A DNA stretch of 64,000 bases, taken from NCBI GenBank assembly GCA_025618425.1, contig CM046852.1, forward strand, positions 507,704-571,703. The letters are read 5' to 3'. Below, one piece after another: positions 24,262-35,791 of the stretch (the stretch's first letter is position 1; every line of letters starts with the position of its first letter). The notes under the pieces were generated by a model. The model was not told the origin of the DNA and did not search any database. It saw nothing but the letters and a program-made list of their open reading frames with translations. The translations under genes were made by a program, and so were the position numbers. This DNA is from Heliocidaris tuberculata. Taxonomy: Eukaryota; Echinodermata; Echinoidea; Camarodonta; Echinometridae.

Positions 24262-24690
24262 ACCGTAGATCTAACAGTAAATGTTAGATCTAACATTAAT
24301 AGATCTAACGTTTATAGTTAGATCAAACGTTAGATGTAATAGTTAGAATGGAAGTTAGATCTAACGTTAGATCTAACTTAGATATGTTAACATGTTAGAT
24401 TTAGATCTAACGTAGATCTAGACCTATCTAGAATCTCTCTAGACCTAACGTAAGTTCTAGTCTAATTTAGTCTCACATTAGACTAACTGTTACTAAACTT
24501 AGATCTAACTTTCGACTTGTCTTAATGTTAGATCTAACAGTTACACGTAACTTTATTAAAGTTTATTCCTCACTTAAATCTAACGTCGTTAGGTCCGCAA
24601 CGTTATTCTATCTAAAATAAGATCCAACTTGTTAGATCTAATCTAGAATCTATTCTAATACGTAGATCACTGACTAACGTTAATTGTTAG
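24262..24690. repeat. Degenerate palindromic repeat, GTTAGATCTAAC type
   Basis: About 430 bp built from many variants of the 12-bp palindrome GTTAGATCTAAC and its halves (gttagatctaac, taacgttagatc), irregularly spaced. No ORF. It may be the inside of a transposon or a decayed minisatellite. Confidence 0.8.
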
Positions 24691-24736
24691 GCCTACTTCT
24701 ATTTTGACATTCTGTGTTGCCGACCCGTTTTATAAA

Positions 24737-24908
24737 ACAAATAATGCACTGTTTTGTTCGTGTGTTAGGGCATGAAAGTGCACTCGGTTTAGTCAGTGCA
24801 ATAGCGATGATGCACTTGCCCTACGGGCGCGTGCATTATCACTATATGGACTGACTAAACTTCGTGCACTATCCTGCCCTAACACACTCTCAACAGTGCA
24901 TTATTTGT
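24737..24908. mobile_element. Near-palindromic MITE with ACAAATAATGCACTG termini
   Basis: 172 bp, with left acaaataatgcactgttttg matched inverted by the right end cagtgcattatttgt. Homology between the arms continues inward through gtgtgttagggca and tttagtcagt, so almost the whole element folds on itself. It lies between two inverted copies of acccgttttataaaac, suggesting nesting. Confidence 0.82.
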
Positions 24909-25049
24909 ATAATATTGCTCGGTCATCCGGGTGCTTTTACACAAACCATGAGATATTGTTGCACGGTCACCAGGTACTTACGCGCAAACCATGAGATACA
25001 CTGATTTTCTGGTTGGCTGAAAACCCTTCATACAAATAATAATATACTA

Positions 25050-25208
25050 ATAATACATGGTTGCGAGTGCGTTAGTGTGATCTGACAACACAAAGGTTTT
25101 TATCGTGGTGTACTAACGCACGAGACGTAGCCGAGTGTGTTAGACACCACGATAAAAACCTGCGTGTTGCTGGATCGCACTAACGCACGAACTCACAACC
25201 ATGTATTA
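25050..25208. mobile_element. MITE with TAATACATGGTTG termini
   Basis: 159 bp, with left taatacatggttgcgagtgc matched by right cacaaccatgtatta. An inner arm pair gtgcgttagtgtgatc / gatcgcactaacgcac and a centre ttttatcgtggtgt / acaccacgataaaa make it nearly a full hairpin. Non-coding. Confidence 0.85.
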
Positions 25209-26020
25209 TAATAGTTTTATAAAACGGGTCTACATTCTTAGTGTTTTCTTACAATCTTATTGTTTGTTCCGGATTAGCTGTGCGTTAGTCCCCTCGTCGT
25301 GCGTTAGCTAGTACTTTTTTTTTGCACGGTCACGTGATGCATACCAAAAAGTGTGTTGCATTCTCAACCATGCGCGCGCGCGCGTATCACTTTCCCCTCT
25401 GCGGATTCCCTCCATAGAACCCTGTACATTAATCATGAAAAACGTAAATTTCAACTTTTAAAAATACTTATATCTTTTTCACTTTTTAACAATTTAATTC
25501 AGTTAAAAAGGAATATGAATATTGAAGAAACAAAGAAGCTGCTGAGCATAAAAATGTAATCATCTCATATGTAGAATTCTGGCCAATTTTGTTTGAAAAC
25601 GGCCTTTTTATGTTGCCTCACAAAAACGTAGAACACCCAAATTACACGTGTTTCTATGGGGAAAGTAATCGACTCGCAGTGACAAGGTAATTTTGTTAAT
25701 TGGTTAGCAGTGCTGTTAATGGCGGGAATTAACCAGTTAAAAGGTTTCTAAAAGAGTAAGAGTTCTAGGTTTGACCTTTCTTATTTTGACTTCTACTGGT
25801 TTTGTAGAATTCTGGCCTTTTTATGAATTAGTTATGAAATATTTTGTGTTTTTAGACTAATTCTGTGCGCGCGCACCACTGATCTCTACAGAGATCAGTG
25901 GCGCGCACGTGTCATTCTGATGACATTCAGGCTACGCACAAATGCAACAAATTGCGCGAAACTTATTGACATGATTTGACCAATCAGGATGGCTACATTC
26001 TTGAACCCGTTTTATAATTT
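25209..26020. other. Transposon-rich intergenic DNA with one perfect hairpin
   Basis: Includes ttttataaaacgggt at about 25209, a (CG)n run near 25374-25384 and a perfect 12-bp-arm hairpin at 25876-25901 (ccactgatctct, 2-bp loop, agagatcagtgg). The hairpin core matches the inverted repeat at 4857-4916. No gene seen. Confidence 0.6.
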
Positions 26021-26263
26021 GCCATATTCCACCCTTTCATTGTTACCGCGCGTATCCATTGGTTTAAGCCTTTGTACGCGTTAAAGTGTACACATTAAGG
26101 CTTAAACAATTGATACGCGCGTTAACAATTTACATCAGAATTGCTTTCCCAAAATTACACACCTGTATGAATTACCTGAAATCAGAGGGACTGACAGGCA
26201 GACAGACGTGTTTGTAATTGTTACAAAATATGCATATACATGATATAGGTAATAATAATAATA

Positions 26264-26399
26264 TTGGCTGGCTCTACTTTCGGGGAATATCGAAAATGTT
26301 GCCCTTAAAAGAACCATATTGCCCTCGTCTTCGACGTGGGGCAATATGATTCTGTTGCGGGCAACATATTCGATATCCCCCTCAAGGCCAGTCAATATT
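26264..26399. mobile_element. MITE with AATATTGRCTGGC termini
   Basis: Left aatattggctggctctactt and right aaggccagtcaatatt are inverted repeats of about 45 bp that share gatatcgaaaatgttgccc-type inner sequence. The same end sequence is seen at about 21811-21860 in the outer foldback element. Non-coding. Confidence 0.78.
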
Positions 26400-27205
26400 A
26401 TATAATTATACGACTCGATATAATGAAGTGAAATCTCAGAAAATGAACTGTACCAGTAAACATTATCTGGATCAGACTTTGCTGCTAATACAACCTATAG
26501 GAGAGAACAACACGCATGCCATTCTTATGAATTTTCACGTTTCTAAATATCACAGAAAAGTAATTGAATATCTCGTACTTATCAACACAATATAAAACAT
26601 TATATGACAAATGTTAATGATGTAACTGTAAACTGCAATCATGATAATAATGATATTACAAATATCTTCTTTTGTTTTATATAGCGCCTTTCTTGTTACA
26701 TGTACAGACCAAAGTCCTTTAGCCTCAAAGTTATATTCTTTATTCATCTACATGTATTAATGTTTGTGTTTATCCAGGGAGGCCCTTTCATTGATAAAAC
26801 AAGGTTGAACATGAGAACCATTATCATAGCTTTCCTTCTCCATTTGACATTATCTCTTGTTTTTTCAAACAAAATATTTGATGTTTGTTTCATTCACTAA
26901 CATGTTAATATTCATATATTAATATTCGTGAATAAAGGAGAAGATCATATTGTTTACATAAATGACGTTTACACATAAATTATGGTCATTAGAATATCAT
27001 TAGCATATCACAAATAAATGATAAAAATTGTTATAATTTACATTAGTTATGCACATTTATATATTTTTTACTTATTCGCCTTTCAAATTGTTATGTATAT
27101 ACATTGTACTGGAGATATAACACAAAATGACCATCATTTTTATTCTCGTGAGACTGCCCGAGTCATCCAAGACCATTTTATCAAAATGTATATTTAGGGT
27201 TTCTA

Positions 27206-27241
<36 letters not shown>

Positions 27242-27580
27242 TTATTTCTCGCCATGTTTATCGTCTTAAATATTAACCCAAAGAAACATCTTTTTTTTTC
27301 TAATTAGTCTAATCTAATTATTGGTAAAGGACAGCCAAACCCCTAAAATTTGTAATGACAACAAAAATCATGACAATCGGGACACACATTTCTTACGTTA
27401 TCATTCACCAGGTATTGAATAGATAACGGCGTATATAAAGAGCAGTTTAAAAAGTCATGAATAGCTTTTTGCGTCTTTGTACATTGTGTACAATAATTTA
27501 TCACTTTCGAGCTTAAGTATATATAAACTAAAGATCAAGCTATACTTTTGAAGTGCTATTCTTTTTTAAAGAAGGGGTTA
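26400..27580. repeat. Duplicated 3' flank of gene B
   Basis: 26440-26960 is collinear with 38750-39230 and partly with 58090-58300 (cattatctggatcagacttt, acacgcatgccattcttatg, gtaactgtaaactgcaatca). This is the spacer between family members, continuing from 21676 after the transposon nest. It contains a (TC)n tract at about 27205-27238. The short plus-strand ORF at 26700-26900 lies in this spacer and I find no support for it as a gene. Confidence 0.7.
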
Positions 27581-27586
27581 TTTATT
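27581..27586 (-). terminator. Poly(A) signal of gene B
   Basis: AATAAA on the minus strand, about 115 nt after the stop codon of exon 2. The aligned site in gene C (gtattattttc on the plus strand) has lost 4 bases and no longer reads AATAAA. Confidence 0.55.
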
Positions 27587-27700
27587 TTCAAAGAGTTGGG
27601 AATGTTTAAGAAAACAATTCAGGTTAAATCACTCAGAATGCAAATCCTTCTTTCAGGGAACTGAGTTGGAGAGAGTTCGAAAATTTTGGACTTACATCAA

Positions 27701-29101
27701 TCACACTTGGATGAAAAACAGTTTCTTATAACAAGCAAAAGCAAGCATAGTTGGGGAGAGGGAAACCATGCAACATCCCTTACGCTTCAGTGTCAGGTTC
27801 AAGGTATTAAACCGAACTCTCTCCTTCAGGTTCAGACCATCAAGGTCATAGAGCCTGATCACCACGGTACAGTTCTTACGATCAACACTCGCTACATACA
27901 CCCTGTCCTGCTCGTCCACGGTAGCATACAGGTAGACATCGCTTGGAGCAAGTAGAGGCTTACCAGCACTCCCATCCCTATCATAGACCGACACCACGCT
28001 TGGGATTTCGTAACAAGAACTTGTGACAATCAAACCGGTCTTGGTTGCACATGCCTGTTTAGTGATATTGTGTTTTGTTGGGACTGTGTGTTTGAGTGTG
28101 CTTCCTGTCGGGTCATAGATGTAGACATGTTTTGCAGAGTTCGTAACGAGGATTTCATCTGACGGACTTCTGCTTAAATTTAGAAGCCATTCATTGCTTT
28201 TCACGTGGATGGTAGATTTTCTGGATCCATTTGGAGAGTAGATATGTGCTTCAGCGTTACCCGATGATATGCATAACGTCCTATCTCTTTGAAATACAAT
28301 ACCAGAGCATATGGCATCCATTGATATATCTGCATACTGCTGCTGTTTACCATTTGAATCAATGAAATCTATACCATGTACATTGCTGTATCCAATAGCC
28401 ACGCTATCATCATAGTAGGTGGTCATTCCATACACTCTTCCACGTAGATCCACAGAATTAATGACTTTCAACTCGGGATCTGGTTCTGTGATGTTCGCAA
28501 GCTCCAGACTATCATCTGCAGGCTGAAACCTCTTCCTCTGTGCTTTCTCTGTTATGGCTGTTGCAGAATTGTCACCAGTCATGTCAGTCCTCCGCTTTAG
28601 CATGCCACTTATTGCAGGCTCGGTATCTAATTCTGAGATGTTCCCGAGCTCAATAATTGTATCATCTGCAGGCTGGAATCTCTTCTTCTGTGCTTTTCCT
28701 GTTACGACTGCTGCAGAAGTGTCATCGGTAACCTCCTTCAGCATGCTTTCCAGCTCCTCACAGAGCAACTTGTGAGCAGACAGACTGTCCGTTTCAAGAC
28801 GACCCAGTCTGTCATTAGCTACCAGCGTCATCGAACTACAGATGCTTTTGATCCTCTGTCGGTCGTTTGATTTCAGAGCGTTGAGATCTTCATCAAAACT
28901 ACGCTGTAGAGCATCGATTTGCTCAACGAGTATACGCTGGTTTTCTTCTAGTCGATTGACCTTGGTACGGTAGGCCTGGCTGACATCTTCCCGCAGTTTC
29001 TGGATGTTAGTGTGTACTTCATTGCGCTGGGACTCCACATTCTGTATGTTTTTCTCCAGTTCTGATTTCTTGGCTATACAACGTTGGATGAGATCATTCA
29101 C
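27701..29101 (-). CDS. TRIM-type gene B, exon 2: coiled coil and propeller
   Basis: 467 codons including the stop, entered from the acceptor cattttcag|GTG. The first codon GTG is an internal valine, not a start. Residue numbers continue from exon 1 (213 onward, total 678 aa). Residues 213-295 are a heptad-rich coiled coil (KKSELEKNIQNVES, RLEENQRILVEQIDALQ). The linker carries the family motif KRFQPADD twice, at about residues 353 and 403, through a 150-bp internal duplication that the paralogues lack. From about 427 to the end, blade-like repeats (VAIGYSNVHGIDFIDSNG, HVYIYDPTGSTLKHTV, RVYVASVDRKN, VIRLYDLDGLNLKERV) resemble the C-terminal propellers of TRIM56/TRIM2/3-like proteins. In TRIM proteins the coiled coil dimerises and the C-terminus selects the substrate. 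The frame is intact. Confidence 0.9.
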   Translation of the reverse strand: MNDLIQRCIAKKSELEKNIQNVESQRNEVHTNIQKLREDVSQAYRTKVNRLEENQRILVEQIDALQRSFDEDLNALKSNDRQRIKSICSSMTLVANDRLGRLETDSLSAHKLLCEELESMLKEVTDDTSAAVVTGKAQKKRFQPADDTIIELGNISELDTEPAISGMLKRRTDMTGDNSATAITEKAQRKRFQPADDSLELANITEPDPELKVINSVDLRGRVYGMTTYYDDSVAIGYSNVHGIDFIDSNGKQQQYADISMDAICSGIVFQRDRTLCISSGNAEAHIYSPNGSRKSTIHVKSNEWLLNLSRSPSDEILVTNSAKHVYIYDPTGSTLKHTVPTKHNITKQACATKTGLIVTSSCYEIPSVVSVYDRDGSAGKPLLAPSDVYLYATVDEQDRVYVASVDRKNCTVVIRLYDLDGLNLKERVRFNTLNLTLKRKGCCMVSLSPTMLAFACYKKLFFIQV

Positions 29102-29609
29102 CTGAAAATGAGAGTTTTGGGGTGAACAAAATTAAATGATTTACACTTTAATATGACAATACTTCTGATCACATTCTTAATGAATCGTCATTGATATGTA
29201 TAAAAAATAGGCCTACTAAATGGAGCACAAGTAAAATGGACATCTGGGAACTACTCTTTTATTTATTTGTTTTCTTCAAACATGTTAGCTCTGTCAGTAA
29301 AGAAGCTGGAACTTAGAATGGGTAGTGTATTGCAGCAAAGACAGAGGAAATTATTTACTAAGAGCTACTGTCTGAGAGAATCAGGCAGATTTGAAAAAAG
29401 TTGGAAGATGGGGGTCGGTGGATATCTTTTATATTTTGAAGTTGTGGTATATAGAGGGTATATCCTACGAAAATGATGTTAGAATTTTCCGTTCATAATT
29501 CCATTCATAGTTATCCCTACCCCCTAAAAATAGCCCTTTTTAGTACTTATCAACGATATGAATTTTGAAATTTAGTGCAATTTTCACTCAGAGTAAAAAT
29601 GTATTTAGG

Positions 29610-30135
29610 ATCATGCCATTCAAACGAAACTTATAGGATTTCTCCTTCTATCCTTCTTCTTAAGAACCGTACAGACAATGTTTAAAATAAAGTGTTGGGT
29701 CATTCCATTATTACATTAGGGATGATGCCAATTTTCCTATTGTCAAGAAAATTGAAAAATGCCCATTTTGAAGTAGTTTATCTCAAATGACCCAACTTTT
29801 TAAAATTTGGTTTTGCCAGTGGATGTGGGCCAAATCTAGGTTAATCCATTTCCGGTTTCAAATTTGTGGAGTGTCTTTTAATTTTTCAACTATATATAGC
29901 CGCTTGAAATAGGTAATTTCCGCGAAAAGCTGAAAAAATGTCGTTTTTGACTGAGGTGTTGGCCTACATTTATTATGAAAATATTAATGTTCTAGTGAAA
30001 AGTAATGAAACTGTTGTAAAAAGGGTCATTCTATCGTCTGAAAGGTTATCTATATGTTATTCCTACACATTTGCTCAACTTTGTACATGTAAACATACCT
30101 ATAGAGTACTTAATGTACTACTCCAAGGGAAAGAT
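29610..30135. repeat. Intronic direct duplication, copy 1
   Basis: The order catgccattcaaacgaaact, ggatgatgccaattttcc, tttccgcgaaaagctgaaa, tttgctcaactttgtacatg is repeated at 30578-31100 with moderate divergence. Short ORFs here are not conserved between the copies. Confidence 0.85.
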
Positions 30136-30577
30136 GGTCATATGTCAGTATATATTATACATGTGTGCATGAATTTTTGTAGTGTACTGACATGCTAGAT
30201 GTACATAGTAGATGTAGTACATTGTGAATTGCATCACCTAGTTTCTTCCATCATCTTACTTTCTATTTCTTGGTCTCTCCTTCTTACTCATACACTCTTC
30301 TCAGTAACTGTACCAGTTTGTATATCATAAACATCCTGTTCTGGACATTCCTCCATTCTCATTCACTGAGATGAGATTCTTGGTATTGACCACTCCTCAC
30401 ATGACTCATATAGTCATATTGCTTGTAACAGAGAAAGTACTCTGATTGGTTTGTAATAAACACTTGTATTTTAGACATCAACTAGACAAGTCACACTGCT
30501 CCTCTGTTCTAGTCTTAATTTCTTTATGTACTACCTCGATACATAAAAATTTTCATTCAAAGTAATATGTATTTAGG

Positions 30578-31100
30578 ATTATGCCATTCAAACGAAACTT
30601 GCAGGATTTCTCCATCTATCCTACTTATTATCTGTATGGACAATATTTAAAATTAATTTTTGGATCGTTCCATTATTACTATAGGGGTGATGCCAATTTT
30701 TCCATTTTCAAGAAAATTGAAAAATTCCCATTTTGGGTCATTTTTGATGTAGTATATCTCAAATGGCCTTACGTTTTAAAAATTGGCTTTGCCGGGGGAT
30801 GTGGGCCAAACCTAGGTTAATCTATTCTAGGTTTTAAATCCGTGCAGTGGCTTTTACTTTTTTTTGTCACCAGCCGCTTAAAATCATTAAAATCATTAAA
30901 ATCATTTCCGCGAAAAGCTGAAAAAGTGTGGTTTTCGACTGAGTTGTACATTTCTTTTAATCTTATGAATATTAAAAGCGTTGGAACTGATGTTTTAAAA
31001 AGTCGTGTTATCATCTGAAAGGGTACCCCTTCACATTTGCTCAACTTTGTACATGTAAATATACATAGAGTACTTAATGGATGACCCCAAGGGAAAGATG
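30578..31100. repeat. Intronic direct duplication, copy 2
   Basis: Second copy of 29610-30135 in the same orientation, about 970 bp downstream. The ~440 bp between them (30136-30577) is not part of the match. Confidence 0.85.
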
Positions 31101-31189
31101 GTCCCATTTGTAGTTATGTCAGAGAAGTTAATTTGGAAGAAATTGTAAAGATAATAAATAATGTGTATTAGTCCCTTTCAGTATGTTCG

Positions 31190-32430
31190 ATTTTCATTTG
31201 ATTTGATTTTATTTGTTTCCACGATCAGTTTACATATGTATACATGAGAAAGCAAAATATAAGCATATATATCAAATGGCATAATACAAAGGATAACACA
31301 TTATATAATAACAGCTCAGCATAATAAATATTTTCCAGTAGAGGTAATAAATGCATACAGTATATACACTTGTGGGGGAACCTATTAAAAGCGAGGCTTG
31401 TCGAGTTAGGTCCCCATTTAGCAAAGAAATGGAGCTGGAAAGTAGAATTGTGAGATTAAAGGAGAATGAAACCGTAGGTAAATATCCATTTTAATGAAAA
31501 GAGAGGACAGAGAGAAGCAATTTTTAAAAAGTTCCATCAAAATCGGTTACGAAATGAGAAAGTTATGAAAGTTTGAAAAGTCTCAATTTACTTTCTATGG
31601 CGATCCTCAAATTGGCAATCTTGCTTCAAAATGACAGGTTTAGTAGTACAACTCTCCATATGTTTTGTACACAAAATTTCATATTTTCTCCATTATCTCT
31701 AAAGATACTGCTTGTCTTTTTGTGAACTCAACATATGTCGTGTCACATACATTTCCCCATGATATATCTTGAGCTGAGAAGGAGACAACCTGCACCTTGA
31801 GAGATAATGGGGGAAATGTGAAATTTTGTGTACAAAACATATAGAGTTGCACTACTATACCTGTCACTTTGAAGCAACATTGCCAATTTTTGGATTGCCA
31901 TAGAAAGTGAACTGAGACTTTTCAAACTTTCATAACTTTTCATTTCGTAACCGATTTTGATGGAACTTTTTTTTAATTCCTTCTCTCTATACTCTCTTTT
32001 CATTAAAATTCATTTTCCCCAGGGTTTCATTCTCTTTTAAGATGAGAAGAAACAAAGAAAGGACGGAAATCAGCAGATGGAAACAGAAGAGAACATAAAA
32101 AGATTAAATAATTATAATAGAGAGTGAAAGGGAGAGAGAGGGGGGGGGGAGGAGAGGGAGAGAAGAGAGAAAAGAGAAGAGAGAAGAGAGAAGAGAGAAG
32201 CGAAGTGCAGATCGAGATCAGCAACCATGCAGCATTCTAGTATATGGTTTCAGCAAAAGAGACTTCAGTTCTGTTTTTAAAAAGGTGCAGTCTCTATAAA
32301 TTATTTCCTTAAGGTTTGGATCGAGGCTGTTCCAAAATTTGGAACCTGTAAAGACGAATGTTTTGTGTGCTAAGAGCGTTCTCGTGCGGGGAAGATGGAA
32401 AAGGTTTGATTGTCTTGTTGGGTAGTTGTG
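31190..32430 (-). mobile_element. Non-LTR retrotransposon 3' end, interrupted
   Basis: On the minus strand, 32430-32238 encodes a reverse-transcriptase C-terminus (LFHLPRTRTLLAHKTFVFT then KFWNSLDPNLKEI). 31455-31190 reads as its 3' UTR, ending ggaaacaaataaaatcaaat. The element at 31460-32036 and a purine-rich (GA)n tract at about 32125-32200 split the two parts. Confidence 0.72.
31460..32036. mobile_element. 577-bp foldback element with TTAA target duplication
   Basis: Two ~245-bp arms (31465-31710 and 31795-32036) are reverse complements, e.g. aaaatcggttacgaaatgag against catttcgtaaccgatttt. They surround a centre of about 85 bp. Termini read aggagaatgaaacc and ggtttcattctctt, flanked by TTAA at 31456-31459 and 32037-32040. 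A TTAA duplication is typical of piggyBac- or Kolobok-type transposons. No transposase inside. Confidence 0.88.
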
Positions 32431-33454
32431 GAGTGTATTGTTAGTTGTGAAAACGGTAATGGACTATGCTAAAGACAATTGAATTGCGAGGTCAAAATGT
32501 CGCCAAAGGTCGCCAAAAGAGGGCGCCACATAGGAATAAACATTTCTTCTTTATTTTTATATATGTTCTGTTTGTATAAACCTGAAGAAAAAAAAAATCG
32601 GAAAAATCGAGTATGACTGAAAATGTCTTTGGAATTACAATCACCTCCTTTTTCCCCTTTTCTCGAGTTTTATCAAATCCACATTGATATATATGTTAAA
32701 GAATCTTAGTTGCACATTTGGTATCATTTTAAAGCCTGTAACATTTTCTCTGAAAAAACACAATCATTAATTTTGGGTTGTTCATAGCAGTACCGTACTG
32801 GGAAAACTTCGGAAGTTAGATGCTTCAATATCCGTCGCTATTTTCAAAGGAGGACCCCGATAATTGACTCTTGTTTCAATTTTTTCTTTCGCATGATGGC
32901 TGTTGCTTAATGATTTACATTTTCAATATGGAACATGCACGATAATCAGATTATTAATTATTAATAATTTGCCCTAGGCTTTTATATTGTGTATTTTTGT
33001 TTAATTGTGCCCACCCCTTTGAAATTATAATATACATATTCCCCTGTTTTTTCTCATTGCTACATATTTTCTAGTCCGATAAATGATTTCTAACGCGTTA
33101 GTTTGAAATTTGACGAATGGATTTTGATCCCAACGATATCCAAGTTTATCTTCTTCTTCTACGATTACTATGGATGACTTCACAGCGCCTACCGCAGCAA
33201 AGAATAATTATTATAAAAGAAGAGCATGCTAATTCCATGATACACATTCTACCCACAGGCAAATGCAAGATTAAATGGAAGGGGAGAACTCGTTTTCCCG
33301 AGGAGTTTTTTTTTCCCCTCGAACATTCATATTACCGAAGCTTAATATTTCTGAAACACAAATACAGGATATCCTTGTAGACCGACAACCCCTGAGACTG
33401 ATAATGTCGGGCTATTGAACCTTCTGAAAAGTTGTCAGAAGTCCCGAGAGTCCG

Positions 33455-33720
33455 GCTTGTCAGTTCTTTTATCCGAAGGTTCATAATTCCGAAAATCAAA
33501 TAGATTTCATTATTCCGAATGTTCGTAAATGAAATAGGTTGTTTGGGATTTTTTAGATTCTGAACGTTCTTACTTGTGGAAATGATATTTGGGTATTGTT
33601 TCATTTACGGCATTGGGAACCCCATACTATTTCCGTAATTACGAATCTTCGGAGTAACGAACCTTCGTAATTAATGAACTTTTGGATCAACGAACCTTTG
33701 GAATTATGAAAATTTGATAA
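33455..33720. repeat. TTCGGAATNACGAA-type degenerate minisatellite
   Basis: Recurrent variants of attccgaa, cgaaccttcg and gtaattacgaa at roughly 20-bp spacing. Diverged, no coding meaning. Confidence 0.6.
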
Positions 33721-33929
33721 ACTACATGTAACAGTTTAAATATTATCGTCGTCCACTTGAATTGCATTATTTCACCATTTAAATTATGCCTTCTCTCCAA
33801 ATTTGCACAGGTTTGATGGAATAGAGTTAAAACTACTTAAAACTCACATTTGTAAATATGACAACGTGAAACTTTTGTTTATATAAGATGCGCAGCATAA
33901 TTCCGTATCAAGTTATCAATAGTGAAATT

Positions 33930-35110
33930 ACGAAGGCACTCTGTGACCAAGCACTGGGAAAATCATTTTGGAGTTCTGTATTAGATTTGGGTGGATATAA
34001 TAGGTTGAACTTTCTTTGTTCAAAAATTTGAACACTGGCATGTTTAAGCACACCTTCACATAGGAAGAGATGATTATGATTCAATTCTTTAAAAATCAGA
34101 TATTTAAAGTAGTGAATACTAAGGCATCTTGTGACCAGATAGGCCTAGAATAGTTAAAAGGAGTAAGGTCATTGATATTGGGATTTGATGACTTATTAGA
34201 GCTTAAAACTTGATTCTCTCTTATTTAATCCAAAAATGTTAAAATTGGCATATTCTAAGCACATTTTACGTAGGAAAATTTGTTACAAGGTACAAATTAC
34301 TTCATACTTTTGACATCAGGTATTGGAAGTAACACTATGCAGGCACTCTGTGATCAAGTATTAATTCAAAATATACGCCAGGTCATTGATTTTAGTGTGA
34401 GATGAATTTTAGATTCAGTCAACGTGTTTTTCCTTTCAAAAAAGGGGAAAATTTATGATATTTTAGGTTTATTTTCACATATTAAATACACATTACACCA
34501 CTCTCTCGAAATCAGATATCAAAGTTTGCACTATGAAGGCAATATGCGACCGATTATTGATTAAAAATAGGTTAGGTCACTGACATTAGCCCATTATGAA
34601 TTTAGGTTTCTATTACCTTTTTTTTTCTTTCGATTTTTCACAAAAATGTGAGGGGAAAATGCATATTTTAGGTGTATTTTTACATAACAAGTGCACATTA
34701 CTCCCCACTTTTAAAATCAGTTATCGACAGTAGCACTATAAAGGCACTCTGTGACCAAGTATTGATTTTAAAAAGCTTAGCTCATTAATATTAGCCCGAT
34801 ATGAATTAAACTGTCAATCAACTTTTTTTTTCAAAAAAATGTGAAAATAGCATATCTTAGGTGTATTTTTATAATAACAAATCAGTTATCGAAAGAAGTG
34901 CTATGAAGGCACTCTGTGACCAAGTATTGATTCAGTATATTATTAGCGTAAGACGAATTTATGTTACAGTTATTGTCTTTTTCTTGCAAATTTTCAAAAA
35001 TGCGAAAATTGGCATACTGTAAAGACAGTTTGACATAAATACAAAAAATACCCAACAATTACAAAATTCAGATATCGAACATACCACTATGAAGTCCCAA
35101 CATACCCAAG
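33930..35110. repeat. ~190-bp degenerate tandem repeat, about 7 copies
   Basis: Variants of actatgaaggcactctgtga followed by ccaagtattgatt recur at about 33935, 34117, 34336, 34537, 34736, 34906 and 35087, each followed by a ttttcaaaaa-type stretch. The copies have drifted well apart, so this is an old array inside the gene B intron. Confidence 0.82.
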
Positions 35111-35791
35111 TATTATTTAAAAATACATTGGGTCACTTATTACTTTGTTTGTTAAAGTTAGCTTTGAAAAAAATTTTTTAGACATTTTTCAAAAGTTAAA
35201 AAGGGTCGTTTCTATTTCTTTTATACTCTGTTGAATTTACCGTAAAACTGTATTTTTTCAAATTTCTCCAAAATAAAAGAATTTATAACATTCCAAGTAA
35301 AAATATCAGAAGCACAAACAAGGTAAAGATGGTTTGTGGCTAAAATTTCAAGGAGATAGGGTCATTTTACCTAGGTGAAACATTTATGTAAAGTTGGGCG
35401 TTTTTCGTAAATTTAAAGTGTAAAAATATGCTACAGAGGGCGCATTTTGAGGTGGGGTGGTAAAATTACTGATGGGAATGGCGGAGCGGTTTCATGGCTA
35501 TTTTCGAAAATGCTTCAAACATGTCAAAGGACTTGATCAAACTTTGAAATATGAATCCAATTGGCCGACCCCCATCTTCCGACCCCTGCCTGATTCTCTT
35601 AGACAGTAACTCTTAATTATTAATCGGGATTATTATGACGGATCGACTAAACCTAAAAGTTTTAAAGTATATACATGTATGCATCATTAGTATGAATCAT
35701 TACGAATAGAAACAAGCAAAATTGTTTTTTATTTAGCGTTGGCATTCTTGAGTGAATTATAGTGGGTGTCTAAAATTGCATATAGGCCTAC

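Larger units (their letters stand above)
29102..35791 (-). other. Gene B intron (6.7 kb)
   Basis: Donor CTTAAG|GTAGGC at 35792/35791 and acceptor TTTTCAG|GTG at 29102/29101, phase 0. Paralogous introns in C, D and E are only 1.2-1.35 kb. The extra length comes from repeats listed separately: a direct duplication, a retrotransposon fragment with a nested foldback element, a TTCGGAAT-type repeat and a ~190-bp degenerate array. 29130-29600, 32430-33450 and 35110-35728 show nothing recognisable. Confidence 0.88.

Noticed and set aside
23798..24268. 156-codon ORF across the transposon nest
   Set aside because: Its frame depends on two homopolymer runs, and the sequence has transposon-like borders and no recognisable domain.
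27686..27955. Plus-strand 89-codon ORF opposite gene B exon 2
   Set aside because: Antisense shadow of the conserved propeller coding sequence.
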